Part shown: positions 11,703 through 23,629 of the stretch, piece by piece
Layout: every line of letters starts with the position of its first letter
How positions within the stretch are numbered: the stretch's first letter is position 1
Assembly (NCBI GenBank): GCA_002943765.1
Contig: PQWQ01000029.1
Coordinates: 248,001 to 312,000 of the forward strand
Reading direction: 5' to 3'
Origin: Psoroptes ovis
Taxonomy: Eukaryota; Arthropoda; Arachnida; Sarcoptiformes; Psoroptidae
Length of the DNA: 64,000 nucleotides
The notes under the pieces: model-generated
What the model was told of the DNA's origin: nothing
Seen by the model: the letters and a program-made list of their open reading frames with translations, nothing else
The model's database searches: none
Program-made: the position numbers and the translations under genes

Positions 11703-13076
11703 ATGTTTCAAAATCTATTGATGAAAATAAAACATTTGAAAATTTATAAATTTTATCAATTTTTCAATCATCCATATATGATGGCAATCAAACGTATTCG
11801 AATACCGATCAATCAACAGCCATTGAATCGATTGACACGAATAGAAATGCAAAAATTATTCAAAAAACAATCATCACCATCAACGACGACGATGAATGTT
11901 GATTTCGTACAAAAATGTTATTCAACATTTCCGACCATATTGTTTACCGTATTTTTCATACGATCATTGATTGTATTGAATATTGATGATGATAATGTGC
12001 TGTGTATGTTGTTCGGATCAATTTTTCATTTATATGGAATCGAACGTAAACCACCTGAAATCGTTTGCATACATTACATAATGGAACATTTATTTTTATA
12101 TTTATTCCTAATTGGTACCAAAAGAAATAAATTTCATTTTCGATTGATTATGTCTTATTGTTTACAAATATATGATCCGTGTATTGATTTCCAGAAGAAT
12201 TATCACCGAACACTGAACAATTATTCGAGAGCATCGATAAAACAGTGTAAATTATTTATGAATATTGATCGTAAATCAATGAAGCTATTGATGAAAATTT
12301 TTGAAAAAATTTTCACCGCACATTTATTACTTGAAACATTAGGTCCAATGATGATGTGTAGCCTTGCATTCATTGTATCATTGTTTATTAATTTTCAAGC
12401 AAACATTCAATATTATCAATTATTTAATGAATGTTGGCCATTATGTCAACTACACATGTCTGGATTAGCATTATTGATGGGTCTGTGGAATTATTGGGGC
12501 TTATTATTCGCAACACAACAATATCTTTATCTAATTCTTGTTTGTTTGATCATTAAATTTAAACATCGTCGTAATATGAAACGTTTACGTTCATGTAAAT
12601 ATGTGGACAATATATTAGCGAATCATATGAAAAATCTATCCGAAATGTTTGAAGAGTTACGATTTATTAATCAATATTTTCAAAATTATATAAGTCATTT
12701 GTTCCTGATTTATGTATCATTATTTAGTCAAGCATTTTTCGTGGCCATAGAATTATCATCATTTTCAGCTGGATGGTTATTTTTTGCATTAAATTGTACA
12801 TACGTATTCTTGGTGATGATTGGCATTTGTTTGATTGGTTCACGTTTATTCGATACTTTTTTCTCGACACATTTCGATTATGAATGTTTGCTGGCACGAA
12901 ATCAATTTTCGATTGTTATTCATAATAAGCTTAAATTAATGACAACCATTGGCCTGTTGAATAGTAAAACAATTGGGCTTTCATTTCGAAATCAACAATG
13001 TATTCAAAATGATACAATCGTTACGATTATTTATTCAATTACGACCTTGCTATTTCAAGTACTGAATGTTGGATGA
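11703..13076 (+). CDS. Putative seven-transmembrane chemoreceptor (gustatory-receptor-like), copy 1
   Basis: Single open exon, 457 residues from the first in-frame ATG (A at -3). Hydrophobic segments lie near residues 76-94, 118-138, 205-231, 248-283 (possibly long or double), 327-351, 355-379 and 435-455. This seven-segment layout, with the last segment at the very C-terminus after a TIGLSF motif and ending TLLFQVL, resembles arthropod gustatory receptors (compare their final TYhhhhhQF signature). Such receptors are ligand-gated cation channels in sensory neurons (family knowledge). It is clearly paralogous to the next gene: PPEIVC/APEISC, RLIMSYC/RLTMSYC, LIYVSLFSQAF/TIYTSLFCHAF. The frame is open back to 11610 and a TTTCATTCAG acceptor-like site lies at 11614-11623, so a short upstream exon is possible. 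Function is inferred; an unrelated arthropod membrane family is the alternative. Confidence 0.6.
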   Translation: MFQNLLMKIKHLKIYKFYQFFNHPYMMAIKRIRIPINQQPLNRLTRIEMQKLFKKQSSPSTTTMNVDFVQKCYSTFPTILFTVFFIRSLIVLNIDDDNVLCMLFGSIFHLYGIERKPPEIVCIHYIMEHLFLYLFLIGTKRNKFHFRLIMSYCLQIYDPCIDFQKNYHRTLNNYSRASIKQCKLFMNIDRKSMKLLMKIFEKIFTAHLLLETLGPMMMCSLAFIVSLFINFQANIQYYQLFNECWPLCQLHMSGLALLMGLWNYWGLLFATQQYLYLILVCLIIKFKHRRNMKRLRSCKYVDNILANHMKNLSEMFEELRFINQYFQNYISHLFLIYVSLFSQAFFVAIELSSFSAGWLFFALNCTYVFLVMIGICLIGSRLFDTFFSTHFDYECLLARNQFSIVIHNKLKLMTTIGLLNSKTIGLSFRNQQCIQNDTIVTIIYSITTLLFQVLNVG

Positions 13077-13199
13077 TTTTAGACCATCTTTTTTCCTCAA
13101 ATTTTTCTGTACTTTCAACAAGCACATATTCACCATGTAATTTTTATTTTTGTACACACACAAATGATTACATGTGATATATGAATTCTTGAAATTCTT

Positions 13200-13205
13200 A
13201 ATAAA
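13200..13205 (+). terminator. poly(A) signal of chemoreceptor copy 1
   Basis: AATAAA 124 nt after the stop codon and before the ATG of the next gene. Confidence 0.5.
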
Positions 13206-13341
13206 AAGCAAAGATTAATCAATTTTTCTCGGGTCTTTTTAATGATGAATATGTCTATTCTTTTTGCTTTATTTCTAGATTATATTGATTGACAGATTGG
13301 CATCTGAATCAAGGCACTCATTGACATCATCATTGGTCATA

Positions 13342-14733
13342 ATGAATAGGTTTTTATCGTATTTTGATTGGTTGAAAAATGGGTCGAAAATAAATGAAAA
13401 TAGATTTGAAATTAACCAATTATATTCAATGTGTAATCGATCATTTTTGAAACCAATCAATCTACGGCGACCATTACATCAAATTAGACGCCGAGATTTT
13501 GATTATTATTTGGTGAAATTTTCGGAAAAATTATCATTATTCAAAGATGATAATGATAAGGACTCCAAGCTGACAGCACTGTCAATATTGATCGTCATTT
13601 CAATGTTAATAAGAACCGCAGTGACGATTAGCATCGTCGATGATTCGAATGAATGGAATACATTGTTGATGTCACCATTTCATTTACTAAACATGAAACG
13701 TAATGCACCAGAAATTTCATGTTTTCATTTCGCAATCGAACAACTGTATTATTACATATGGCTATATGCTTCGAAACAAAATAATTGTTTCTTTCGCTTG
13801 ACAATGTCATATTGTCAACAAGTTTATAATCCACGACAAACTGACCGAGAAAATCGACAAAGATTACAAAAATTAAAGGAAAACAACGGCTGTCATCCTC
13901 TTTTCATGATGAATAATATTCGATCATTTCGAATGCTGGCCATGTTTATTAAATTTTTGTACACATTACAAGTGTCATTTATTGTTTATGCACCATTAAA
14001 CAATAGCCTGTTAATGGCCATATCGGTTTTCACAATCGATGTTAATCGTAATAATTTTCATTTGTTCAATAATTCATTGTTTTTATACAATTCATTTGTA
14101 ACTATTTGTGCAGCAATATTTTATTTATGGAATCATATTGGATGCGTAATCGAAACCAATTTTTATGTTCATTCATCGATGCTTGTAGCGATTCTTAGCT
14201 TTAAATCAAAAGTTATCGGTGATCAAATAAAAATGTTACATCGACATAAAAAGAATCGAATAGTTATGAACATACGATGTATGCAACATTTAAGACAACA
14301 AAACGATTTGTTTAGCGAAGTGAATTTTATAAATAGTTTTATGAGAATATATTTAAGTAATTTATTCACCATTTATACATCATTATTTTGTCATGCATTC
14401 TATATTGTTATGTTGGAATCAAGCAATTTGGCAACGAAATCATTTTTCATTGGAATGTGTGCGTATTCATTATTCATCGTTATGACCACTTGTTTGATGA
14501 TGGCAAGATTTTTTGAAAAATTATTTGAATGTCATAAGAAATATTATACGATATTAGCTAGGTATCGATTATATTTTCCTTGTAAATTACGTATCAAAAT
14601 ATTGAATACAATACGTACAATCGAAAGTGGTACCATTGGGTTTTCATTTATTGATCATACATATGCAACGATAAGTTCATTGATATTCATCACTACATCA
14701 CTATTCATTCAACTTATTGCTAATTTTCAATAG
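13342..14733 (+). CDS. Putative seven-transmembrane chemoreceptor (gustatory-receptor-like), copy 2
   Basis: Single open exon, 463 residues from the first in-frame ATG. It is a tandem paralogue of the gene 265 bp upstream, of equal length and segment pattern, with aligned motifs PIN-x-x-RPL, APEISCFHF, FFRLTMSYCQQVYNP, IYTSLFCHAF and a C-terminal TIGFSF then IFITTSLFIQL. The frame stays open to 13285 and a TTTATTTCTAG acceptor-like site ends at 13278, so an upstream exon cannot be excluded. An AATAAA lies 23 nt after the stop, followed at once by a genomic run of about 16 A. Identity as a gustatory-type receptor is inferred from topology and the C-terminal pattern. Confidence 0.6.
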   Translation: MNRFLSYFDWLKNGSKINENRFEINQLYSMCNRSFLKPINLRRPLHQIRRRDFDYYLVKFSEKLSLFKDDNDKDSKLTALSILIVISMLIRTAVTISIVDDSNEWNTLLMSPFHLLNMKRNAPEISCFHFAIEQLYYYIWLYASKQNNCFFRLTMSYCQQVYNPRQTDRENRQRLQKLKENNGCHPLFMMNNIRSFRMLAMFIKFLYTLQVSFIVYAPLNNSLLMAISVFTIDVNRNNFHLFNNSLFLYNSFVTICAAIFYLWNHIGCVIETNFYVHSSMLVAILSFKSKVIGDQIKMLHRHKKNRIVMNIRCMQHLRQQNDLFSEVNFINSFMRIYLSNLFTIYTSLFCHAFYIVMLESSNLATKSFFIGMCAYSLFIVMTTCLMMARFFEKLFECHKKYYTILARYRLYFPCKLRIKILNTIRTIESGTIGFSFIDHTYATISSLIFITTSLFIQLIANFQ

Positions 14734-14755
14734 TGATTATTATTTAATATTTAAA

Positions 14756-14761
14756 AATAAA
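14756..14761 (+). terminator. poly(A) signal of chemoreceptor copy 2
   Basis: AATAAA 23 nt after the stop. A run of about 16 genomic A follows 8 nt later (about 14769-14784). Confidence 0.5.
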
Positions 14762-15372
14762 TTCATTCAAAAAAAAAAAAAAAATTGAATTTCTCCATTT
14801 TTGATTCGAGAACAACAGATGGCGTTAATGTCGGCGTTTGGAAAATTTTCTGAAAACAAAATTATTCAAACAAGAATTGAATAGGACAGAATGATTTATA
14901 AAATTCTGTAAAATTTATTCGATATTACAATCATCATTAAAATACATTTATTTTATAAAATTCAAAAAAATGCACACATTTATCTAATTCAATATTCAGG
15001 GTAATAACAATGAAATATAATAATAACATTTAATAATATAACAAATAATAATAAAAAGACAAAATTCTAAGAATTCTAAAGAATTTTGAATTAAGTGAAG
15101 AAGAAAAATAATAGATTCAATTTTCGATCAATAAATAATAGATTAAAATGATTTTACTGAATCATTTTTTAACAGAATTTTCAATTTTTTAACTGCTGAA
15201 ATAATCATGTAATAATAAACAAGGCTATTGAATTTCTGACGAATAAAATAAATAAAAAAACTATAGTCTTCAGTAATAATAATAAAAATTATACATTATA
15301 CATTAAACAACAACAACAACATCAGCAGTGTAGTAATAATAATAAATGGCAGTAAATAAATAAATGATAATA

Positions 15373-15440
15373 ATAATAATATCCCATCGGGGAACCCTTT
15401 TATTTTTGAGCTCATTGTATTTGTTTCAAAGGAATTTCAC
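15373..15440 (-). mobile_element. possible LINE 3' tail, minus orientation
   Basis: Read on the minus strand: AAAATAAAAGGGTTCCCCGA, TGGGATATTATTATTATTAT. A GC patch followed by an ATT-type tail resembles a non-LTR retrotransposon end. No target duplication could be identified. Confidence 0.3.
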
Positions 15441-17859
15441 ATTTAATTTCATTTGGCGAAATGTTCAATGTTTATTTATTTATTTATATTTATATTTATA
15501 TTTATTCTATCATTATTATTTACCATTTCACACTTATAGCCATGATGTGATAAATGAATAATGAACAATAAACACATAATAATAAATAATGAAAATTGAA
15601 TAATGTCATGAAACTGAAGCGATTGAATAACTAGAAAGCTACGAAGACTAGAAATAATCTAAAATCATATCGAAGATTAATTTAGATTATTTTTCTTTCG
15701 AAAATTGTAATTTCAACACACTAGATATTGCCCGGCATAGTATTTGCACGAAGGAGTCATTTTGACTTTTGAAAATCGATTCTCGGGTCTATTTAAATTG
15801 ATTTGGGTCAATTTTTTCCGATTAATTATTCAATGATTTGATCTTTAATCATAAATTCAGAATGTGGAAAATCAATAATTTCATAATTAAGAACCTTAAA
15901 AAGAAGCTAAGGGACAAATACGATTGCAAAATCTTCGACTCATTTTGGCCATGAATGTTGGCTTCACCTTATAACACCATATATTATAATACAAAAATCT
16001 CATAGGCACAAATGGGACCTAGAATCTTTGCCATCTTTGCAATGATTGCGATCCTGGCGATGATTGCGATTCTGAAAATTCTGCGGTCCAAGTTTTTCTA
16101 GATCACAGAATTTCCGCTGTTCAAAACAGATTAGACCGCACCTTGTGTTAATTGGAAATTGTTCTCATTTCAAAAATTGGATTTGTTTTTAGAAAGTAAT
16201 CAAATTCAAATTTCATTTCGGTTGAAATTTAATTGATATTTCTACAATTAATCTATAACTTTATATTGCTCACAATTCGAATATTTGAAAATATTCAAAT
16301 ATTTTCTTAATTATCAGCGAAGAAAAAATAACAATTATCAAGATGGAAATATTTAAAATATTGAAATTGTTAAGGTTACACATATATCTGCCTAAATAAT
16401 CATTGCCAATGCAAAAATTAATGGAGAATTTATGAATTTTTAAAGTGATATTTCGAAATTATTCGAAGAAACAAGCCCTTGCAAAATCCTATTATTATCA
16501 TTAAGGTTATAACCAAAGAATAATAATTATAATCATCATCTTAATAATAATCATTGACTGTGTTAAATGATTCGAGGCCCAAGGGCATAAAACAATAATG
16601 ATGATAATTTACTTGTGAGGAAAATCTGGAAGAAAAAAAGCAATTATTTACCTTTACCCCAATAGGTAAGGTAATATATATAAGAACCAAATTGAACAAA
16701 TCTTAAATTATATATTTAAATATAAGAAGAAGAAGAAGAACTTGTTCAAAATGGAATCGAATAAATCAATGAATGAATTGAAATAATTCAAGTTTTTCAA
16801 AGGCCCAAAAAATAAATAAATAAATTAATTGATTGTAAGATGAATTACTTATGTAAAACAAAAACGAAAATACAATTATTTAGACTGCTTGACGACCCAT
16901 TTAAATTGAAAATTTTTATTTTTTGAGATAAGAATAAATGAATAAATAAATAAAACATTTGAAAAAACTAACATTCACGTATGATTTCTCTCTGGGTGTA
17001 CGTACCTACACATATAAACACATGTATCCAAATGAATAATTGTTTCACGAATTTTTTTCTCGATTCCTAGGCACTAAGATAAACACACAGGGAACAAGTG
17101 AAACAAGTAAAACAACATAAAATTACCGTTTCAACCGAAAATTGAAAATGAATTGAATTGAATGGGTAAATAACTAATTATTTTGTGTTTGTTTTGTTTG
17201 TTTGTTTATTTGTTTGTTCTGTTCAGTCACACATTTTGAATTGAATATAAATTGAATTTTTTTTTTTTTTTTTTTTGAAGTGAATGCATTTTTTGAAATG
17301 ATTCATTTCGGTGTATAAGTGATGATGATGATGATGAAATGTAATGAATTGAAAAAATGAATGAATATTCTGGATTATATGAATGTGAGGGAAAAGAAAA
17401 GAAAAGAGTTAAACTTTCATTTATAACAATTGAATTTGAATATAAAAATAAGTGGCAATGAATAAACAAAGAACAAAACAACAATAAAACAATAAGAATT
17501 GCAAAAATTGCAAAGAAATGAACCGATTGAGAATTATCTCTCTTCGAGTGAGAATTATGTTCAGTGAAAATGTTTTGTTTTAAATTTTGAATTTCTTTTT
17601 ATTTTTGAATATTCTTGATACTGCTGCTGCTGTATTACACATCGTAAAACATTCGAAAATAATGATAAATATTTTCCAACTATTTTCACATGAAAAAATT
17701 CATTGAATTGAAGAATTCTTTGAATTTATTTATTCAGAATTTATGAACTTGAAAGAATTTAAAACAAAAAAAAAACAAAACAAATTTAGCAGAAGAAAAT
17801 GGAATTAAATAAATATCAATTGTGAATGGAAATAAATAATATGCATTTCCCTAAAAGTA

Positions 17860-17939
17860 TTAGGTTGTCCGAAAAGTTTTTGCCGATTATATTGTAGAAA
17901 ATTATGAGAAAATTGATAAGAACATATCGGACAACCTAA
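17860..17939. mobile_element. mariner-like hairpin MITE 4 (type P)
   Basis: TTAGGTTGTCCGAAAAGTTT to GGACAACCTAA with GCCGATTATATTGTAG inside. Type P copies have a more continuous palindrome built on GCCGATTATATCGTAGAAAA. TA borders both sides. Confidence 0.88.
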
Positions 17940-18394
17940 TAGTATTCACACATTGTTGGTGTTGGTGTAAGCACAACAATTTACGAAAATAAATAAAGGA
18001 ATTTTTTTGATTCGCAAACAAACAAATAAATAAACAAAACAAAACATTTTCAAAATGATAAGGCACGTGTATTTATGCAATGTGTGTAATGTGTCATATG
18101 GTGATGATGATCATGATGTGTCATTATTATCTTTTTTGATATATTTTAGGATTTTGAAAAATACAAAAAAAACAATCAATTTTCAATGATCAATGAATTT
18201 CATGAAATTTCATTTTTCATTTGAAAAAACAATGAAACAATAAAATTGAAGGGTTCTAGGGTCTTGAATTCACTGGATCTTGGAATATTTGAAATGTTTC
18301 TTCGATTTTGAATTTTGAAAAAAACTTTTCTTGAATTCTATTTATTTCAACTTTAAAATGCTGATTTCATTCATTTTTTTCAGACACACTAAAA

Positions 18395-18581
18395 CAGTCA
18401 TTCTCAACCGGTGTTCCGCGGCACTTTAGTGTTCCGCCAGATTCCAAAAATGTGCCGCCAAATTTCGGAAATCTAACTCATTCCTTTACTATTCCCTTAC
18501 TTGGTGTGCCGCAAGATTTTGGAAATAAAGGCTTTTCTTTTTTTCAGTGTGCCGCGGCGAAAAAAAGGTTGAGAATGACTG
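18395..18581. mobile_element. hAT-type MITE with 8-bp target duplication
   Basis: A 187-bp insertion with inverted ends CAGTCATTCTCAACC and GGTTGAGAATGACTG, flanked on both sides by the identical octamer CACTAAAA (18387-18394 and 18582-18589). Eight-base duplications and CAG...CTG ends mark the hAT superfamily. The inside is GC-richer than its surroundings (GTGCCGCGGC near one end, GCCGCGGCAC-like near the other) and has no transposase. Confidence 0.9.
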
Positions 18582-19666
18582 CACTAAAAGTTCAAAATTT
18601 TGACTCTTCGACACATACCATACACACACACACTGTATCATCAAAGTAAGGTCAGTACTTTGGTCTTTACCAAATCAAATATATAAAAATCAATCAATCA
18701 TTTTTGTTTTGAAATATATTTCAAAACAATTGCAGTTTTAACAATTGTAATTTTGATCCAAAATGATGAGGAATTATTTATTTATTTACATTTTAATTTA
18801 ATTGCTTGCTCGCAATTTTTCTAAGGCTATTCATTCTGGTGTATGAATTTGCATTATTTCCTATCATTTCATAACATTCGTTTGATTATGTAATCTATTT
18901 GGATCAATTCAATTTGATGGATTCATTCGATCTGATTCTATTGTGGAACAATAGTCCTTAGAAAAGTAAAACTTGCTACAATTCATCGCATCACAAATTC
19001 ATCGATTGTGTCTGGTCTTTTGTTACTATGTTTTTCATGAATTCATTCGAAATTAGATTGAATTTTGTGTAGATGGACTTTGAAATTTTATTTATTTATT
19101 TTATATTTATTCAAAACAAATTAAATTTTGCTATATCGATCAATAGCAGCAGCAGCAGCAGCTTCAGCTTTGAAAAATTCCATTGTCCAAATTATTATTT
19201 TTATTAGACAAATTGCATCTCACTAAAATGTATAATAAGATTGATCATTCGGATGTGTTTCGGACACATACACATACAAAATGCACAAATAATACAAATT
19301 TGAACAAATTCGGGAAAAAAACGAAGAACAAGGATATACATGCATACGATTCATTGTGTAATACATTCATTTGATTGGATTGATTTGGATTGAAAATCGT
19401 GAATTTCATTTGATGAAAAATTTTGCATGGGTTTAGGCCTTTTGTTCAATATTGTTTTTCTACTTTTTTTTAAGAATATTTTCTTCAAATTTGATATGTC
19501 AATTTCTTGATATTCTTCTTGAAATTAGTGGTAAAAATCTAATTATTTTTCATTCTATTTTCTTAGATTATTGACTATGGAATAATGTTTTATAAATAAA
19601 ATAAAATAAAACAACGAAAAATTCATGAATGAATGAATAATTCATTTTTGAAAAAATTTCAATATA

Positions 19667-19750
19667 TCAGGGTTGTCCGAAAAGTTTTGACCGATTTTCA
19701 TTTGGCAACTCTATTCGGATTAAGCCGAATGAACTATTCGGACAATCTAA
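19667..19750. mobile_element. mariner-like hairpin MITE 5 (type G, reverse)
   Basis: TCAGGGTTGTCCGAAAAG to CGGACAATCTAA. The type G inside is in the opposite orientation (GGCAACTC...TTAAGCCGAATGAAC). Confidence 0.85.
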
Positions 19751-22166
19751 TACTTTTCTTTACCTTTTCCAATTGATTATCAACATTATTTTATGAATAT
19801 TATTATTGAATTATGAATTCATGAAATTTTTATTCAAGATTTCAAATGCATACATATTTTCATGAATTTCATGATCATCAACAAAGCATCAATCAAAATA
19901 TTTGATAGTAACGAACAAAATAAATGAAAAAGAAATTGAAATTTAATTTGAAATTTTTGATTTTTCTTTCCATTCAATTCCACTGAACATTCATCATTGA
20001 AATTTGTTCAGATATAAGAAAACAATTAATTAAAATTGATTGTGGAAAAAAATTCATATTTTTGAATATTTGAGTGAAGGGAAAAATTGAAATTCAATGT
20101 TCAATAATGAATGATGATGTTTAACTCCAGATATCCGAAAGTTTTCAAAAAGCCATTAAAAAAGTAGAAAATTTTCTATTTAGCAATAACAATAATGGTA
20201 TTATGTGACATATTTTCATCGAAGGATGAAAAAAAAAATGAAAAACAAATTCAAATGAATATCATTATTCATCATTTGAATTTCACATTTATTTTAATCG
20301 GATCAAAATATGAATATTTAAAATGGAATTGAATTTTTTTTTTTTTTTTTGCACAGAAAAAAAAATCTAAAACTTTTTCAGGGCCAAAATGTTTCGAAAT
20401 GGTGAAAAAAAATGACTGATTATGGTCCCAAAGATTGACAGTTCATAGTATTCTCTTCTTGTATATCGTTTATGCATCGATTTACGAGAAGGTATAGCAT
20501 CTACAATTAGAATTTTATCAAAGATTTTGGGCTGTATAGCCTTAAAATAGGCTCCAAGATTGCTGTTGTTGACAATTCAATAATCATCAAATCAAATCAA
20601 ATTGATTGATTGATTTTGTGATAATTTTTTTCATTTTCATTTTTGTGAAACAAATAAAATAATCAATGATTATGTGACCGGATTCGGATGGCTATATGGT
20701 CGTACCAATTTGGCTTCACACAATCGGACTTGTTCAATGAATTTCGGAGAAAAAAAACCAGAAAAATTTCCAACAATCAATCGCTCAGAGCCAAAAAAAA
20801 TTTCATAATCGAATCAAAAAAATATATGATGAATATATTTTCAATGTTTGAAAAAAGTAAATATTAGGAAATGGCACAATATTTTTATGAATGAAATGTA
20901 TAGCACAAATATAATGAAATAATCGGAAAAAAATAATGGGAAAACAAACATGAATAATATGAATTTGAATGGAGACATTCAGTAATATTCATACAGCACC
21001 AATATTCATATACATTGAATAAGAAACATTTACTATTAAATCATTCATTCATTCATCTTTCATTTTTCATTTTACTCTTATTTTATCTGGATAAATTCGG
21101 GAAAAAATAATTCATTTTACTAAAAATAATCAATCAAAGTCAAAAATTGTGAAATGCATTGTGAATAAATGCATATTCATTCTATACTCTTAACGACGAA
21201 CAAGCTGCACACGTTTTTTTTTATTTTTATTTTTGGCTAAATCAAACAACAAATAAATGAAATTGTGAATGATTATGGCTGGATGATGTTTCATTTGCTT
21301 CAGTTTTTCTTTGATTTTTTTGAATAAAAAAAAAAAAAATTAAAACTTGAAATTTTCTTTCTAAATTCAAACACATCAGAATTATATAATTTTCACTACG
21401 CTCAATAATAATTATAAATCCCTTTATGCAAATATACAAATTTAACAATTTGAAATTCAAAGTTCAAATTAAACTTGAAAATACAATGAAACGTAAGCGA
21501 TGATGATTTTGGCCAAAAAAAAATTTGATTTTTTACAACTTTTTTTTGTGAACCAAAGGCGTTCTATGGACCCGATTATTTCAAAGTAATGAACGGACAT
21601 GGACAAACTTGAAAAAATGAAATTAAAATCGAGTAAAAAAATATAATTATCCAAGGTTTTTCTATTTGGGGCCGAAAATTGGGAATGAATTGAATTGAAA
21701 TTCGAAATAAAATGATGATGACAATAGAAATGGAATAAATGAAAATGTAATCAATCATTTTTGAATTTTCCAAAATTTGAATAGTTTTTTTTCAGTGATA
21801 AGCGACATAAGCGATAAGCGACAATTTTCGCATTAAGATCTTAGAACTTGATCGATTTCAGTTGAAATTGAAATGAGATTGTGAATTATATTGAAATTGA
21901 ATAATCGTAATTGAAATTAATATTATTATTCAATTTCAATATTGGTGTTATACATACACACACATGCATTGATATATATCAAAAGATATATATTTTTTGA
22001 CGAAAATAACAATAAGATCATCTTGGAAATTTGGGAAAATCGATCAATCTACAGCAAATTTTAATTGTATTTTTCAGCAGAGAAAACATTTAATATAACA
22101 TGGAATTGTCAATCGATAATTGTCGTTTTCACACACACAGATGAAAAAAAAAATATGACTTTAATA

Positions 22167-22247
22167 TCATGCTGTCCGGAAAGTTTTGGCCGATTTTCAT
22201 GTGGCAACTCTATAGATTAAGCCGAATGAACTTTTCGGACAGCCTAA
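22167..22247. mobile_element. mariner-like hairpin MITE 6 (type G, reverse)
   Basis: Left end eroded (TCATGCTGTCCGGAAAG); right end CTTTTCGGACAGCCTAA. Type G inside, reversed. Confidence 0.85.
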
Positions 22248-22876
22248 TATTTATTTGGTCATTATATAATATTTTTTTTTTCATTCATTCATATATCGAT
22301 TTGACCAGGTGTTTTTGACTAGTATTCATTCATTTTTTTTTTCTTAGAAAGTCAAATTTCTTTCTTGTACCACTTGTGAAATTTTCATATTTGAAAGATA
22401 TGGCGCATATATGCAAGGTTTCAAACCAAATTTTAATATTTCAAACATCTTAGAAAAATAAATGAATGAAAATAAACAACTTGTGAATTTTCTCACCTTT
22501 GAAATGATTATTGATTAATGATTATTTTCTATTTTTTCGAATTTTTCAATTTCGAATGATACTGATATTTCATAATTTGACAATGGGAAATTCATTCATT
22601 TTTTTCTGAAATTTTCTTCGAATATAAATCTACGAATACGATTTCCTGGTATTTCTTCGGGTGAATCAATAAATAATGACCAGCTACATCGACTAGTCAG
22701 CCAAAAAAACATCATCAATCGTCATTAAAAGTATTTGAAAGTGACAAGTATTTATTGTTATTATTTACACAAAGCAATGAAATTGATATTTTGTTGTTTG
22801 TTTTTTGTTGTTGTTCGGTTTGGTTTTAATCAAAGAAAAATGATTTTTCGAAATACATTTTTTTTGTATCAATGTA

Positions 22877-22957
22877 TTAGGTTGTCCGATAAGTTCATGT
22901 CGATTTTCACATGATTACCTACGAAATAATCGGCCGAAAACTTTTCGGACACCCTAA
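22877..22957. mobile_element. mariner-like hairpin MITE 7 (mixed)
   Basis: TTAGGTTGTCCGATAAGTTC to CTTTTCGGACACCCTAA. The inside (TGTCGATTTTCACATGATTA, then CTACGAAATAATCGGCC) mixes features of both types. Confidence 0.82.
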
Positions 22958-23548
22958 TATTTCTACGTGTTTATGTAAATTTACAATCGCTCTCTCGGTC
23001 CCCCCCTCGGGGCCAGACAAAATACAATCATCAATCAATGATCGATGAAAATTGAAAATAAATGTGTATGAATTCTAGCGTTGATGACCATATATTGCAA
23101 TGGATGGATTTATTTCTGGTCCTTTTAGAGCATTTCGGGCCTAACACCACCAACAACGAATTATCGAATGTGGTCATGTATAATTCTGGCACTTTGTATT
23201 AGGGTATAAGCCGTATCATCATCATCATCATCGATCGATAATTCTCGTATCAAAAAAAAAAAAAAAACTGTTGACAAGCAAATATCTATGATATTTGAAT
23301 ATTCAAAATGTTTATTTTTGCATTGAAAATCTGATTTTTCATTCTGCAAATGTCAGCAATATTTTCGAATTTGAATTTGATTTTATTTATTTTATTTCTA
23401 TTCAATTTCAATGAAACACATGTGTTTTTTATTTCATTTTTTTAGCTGCTTTTGTTTACTGATATCTGTGTGAGATGAATTAAAAGTTTTTTTCGATTTA
23501 TTTGTTTTTTTTTTTTTTTGTTTGTTTCGAGAATAAAATAAAAAATAA

Positions 23549-23629
23549 TAGGTTGTCCGAAAAGTTCATTCGGCTTAATCAAATAGAGTTGCCACATGAA
23601 AATCGGCGAAAACTTTTCGGACAATCTAA
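23549..23629. mobile_element. mariner-like hairpin MITE 8 (type G)
   Basis: TAGGTTGTCCGAAAAGTTCA to CTTTTCGGACAATCTAA. A clean type G copy with GGCTTAATC and GAGTTGCCACATGAAAATCG. Confidence 0.9.

Noticed and set aside
18452..18649. 65-codon frame on the plus strand
   Set aside because: Lies mostly inside the hAT MITE and runs over its right end; it is a by-product of the element's GC content.
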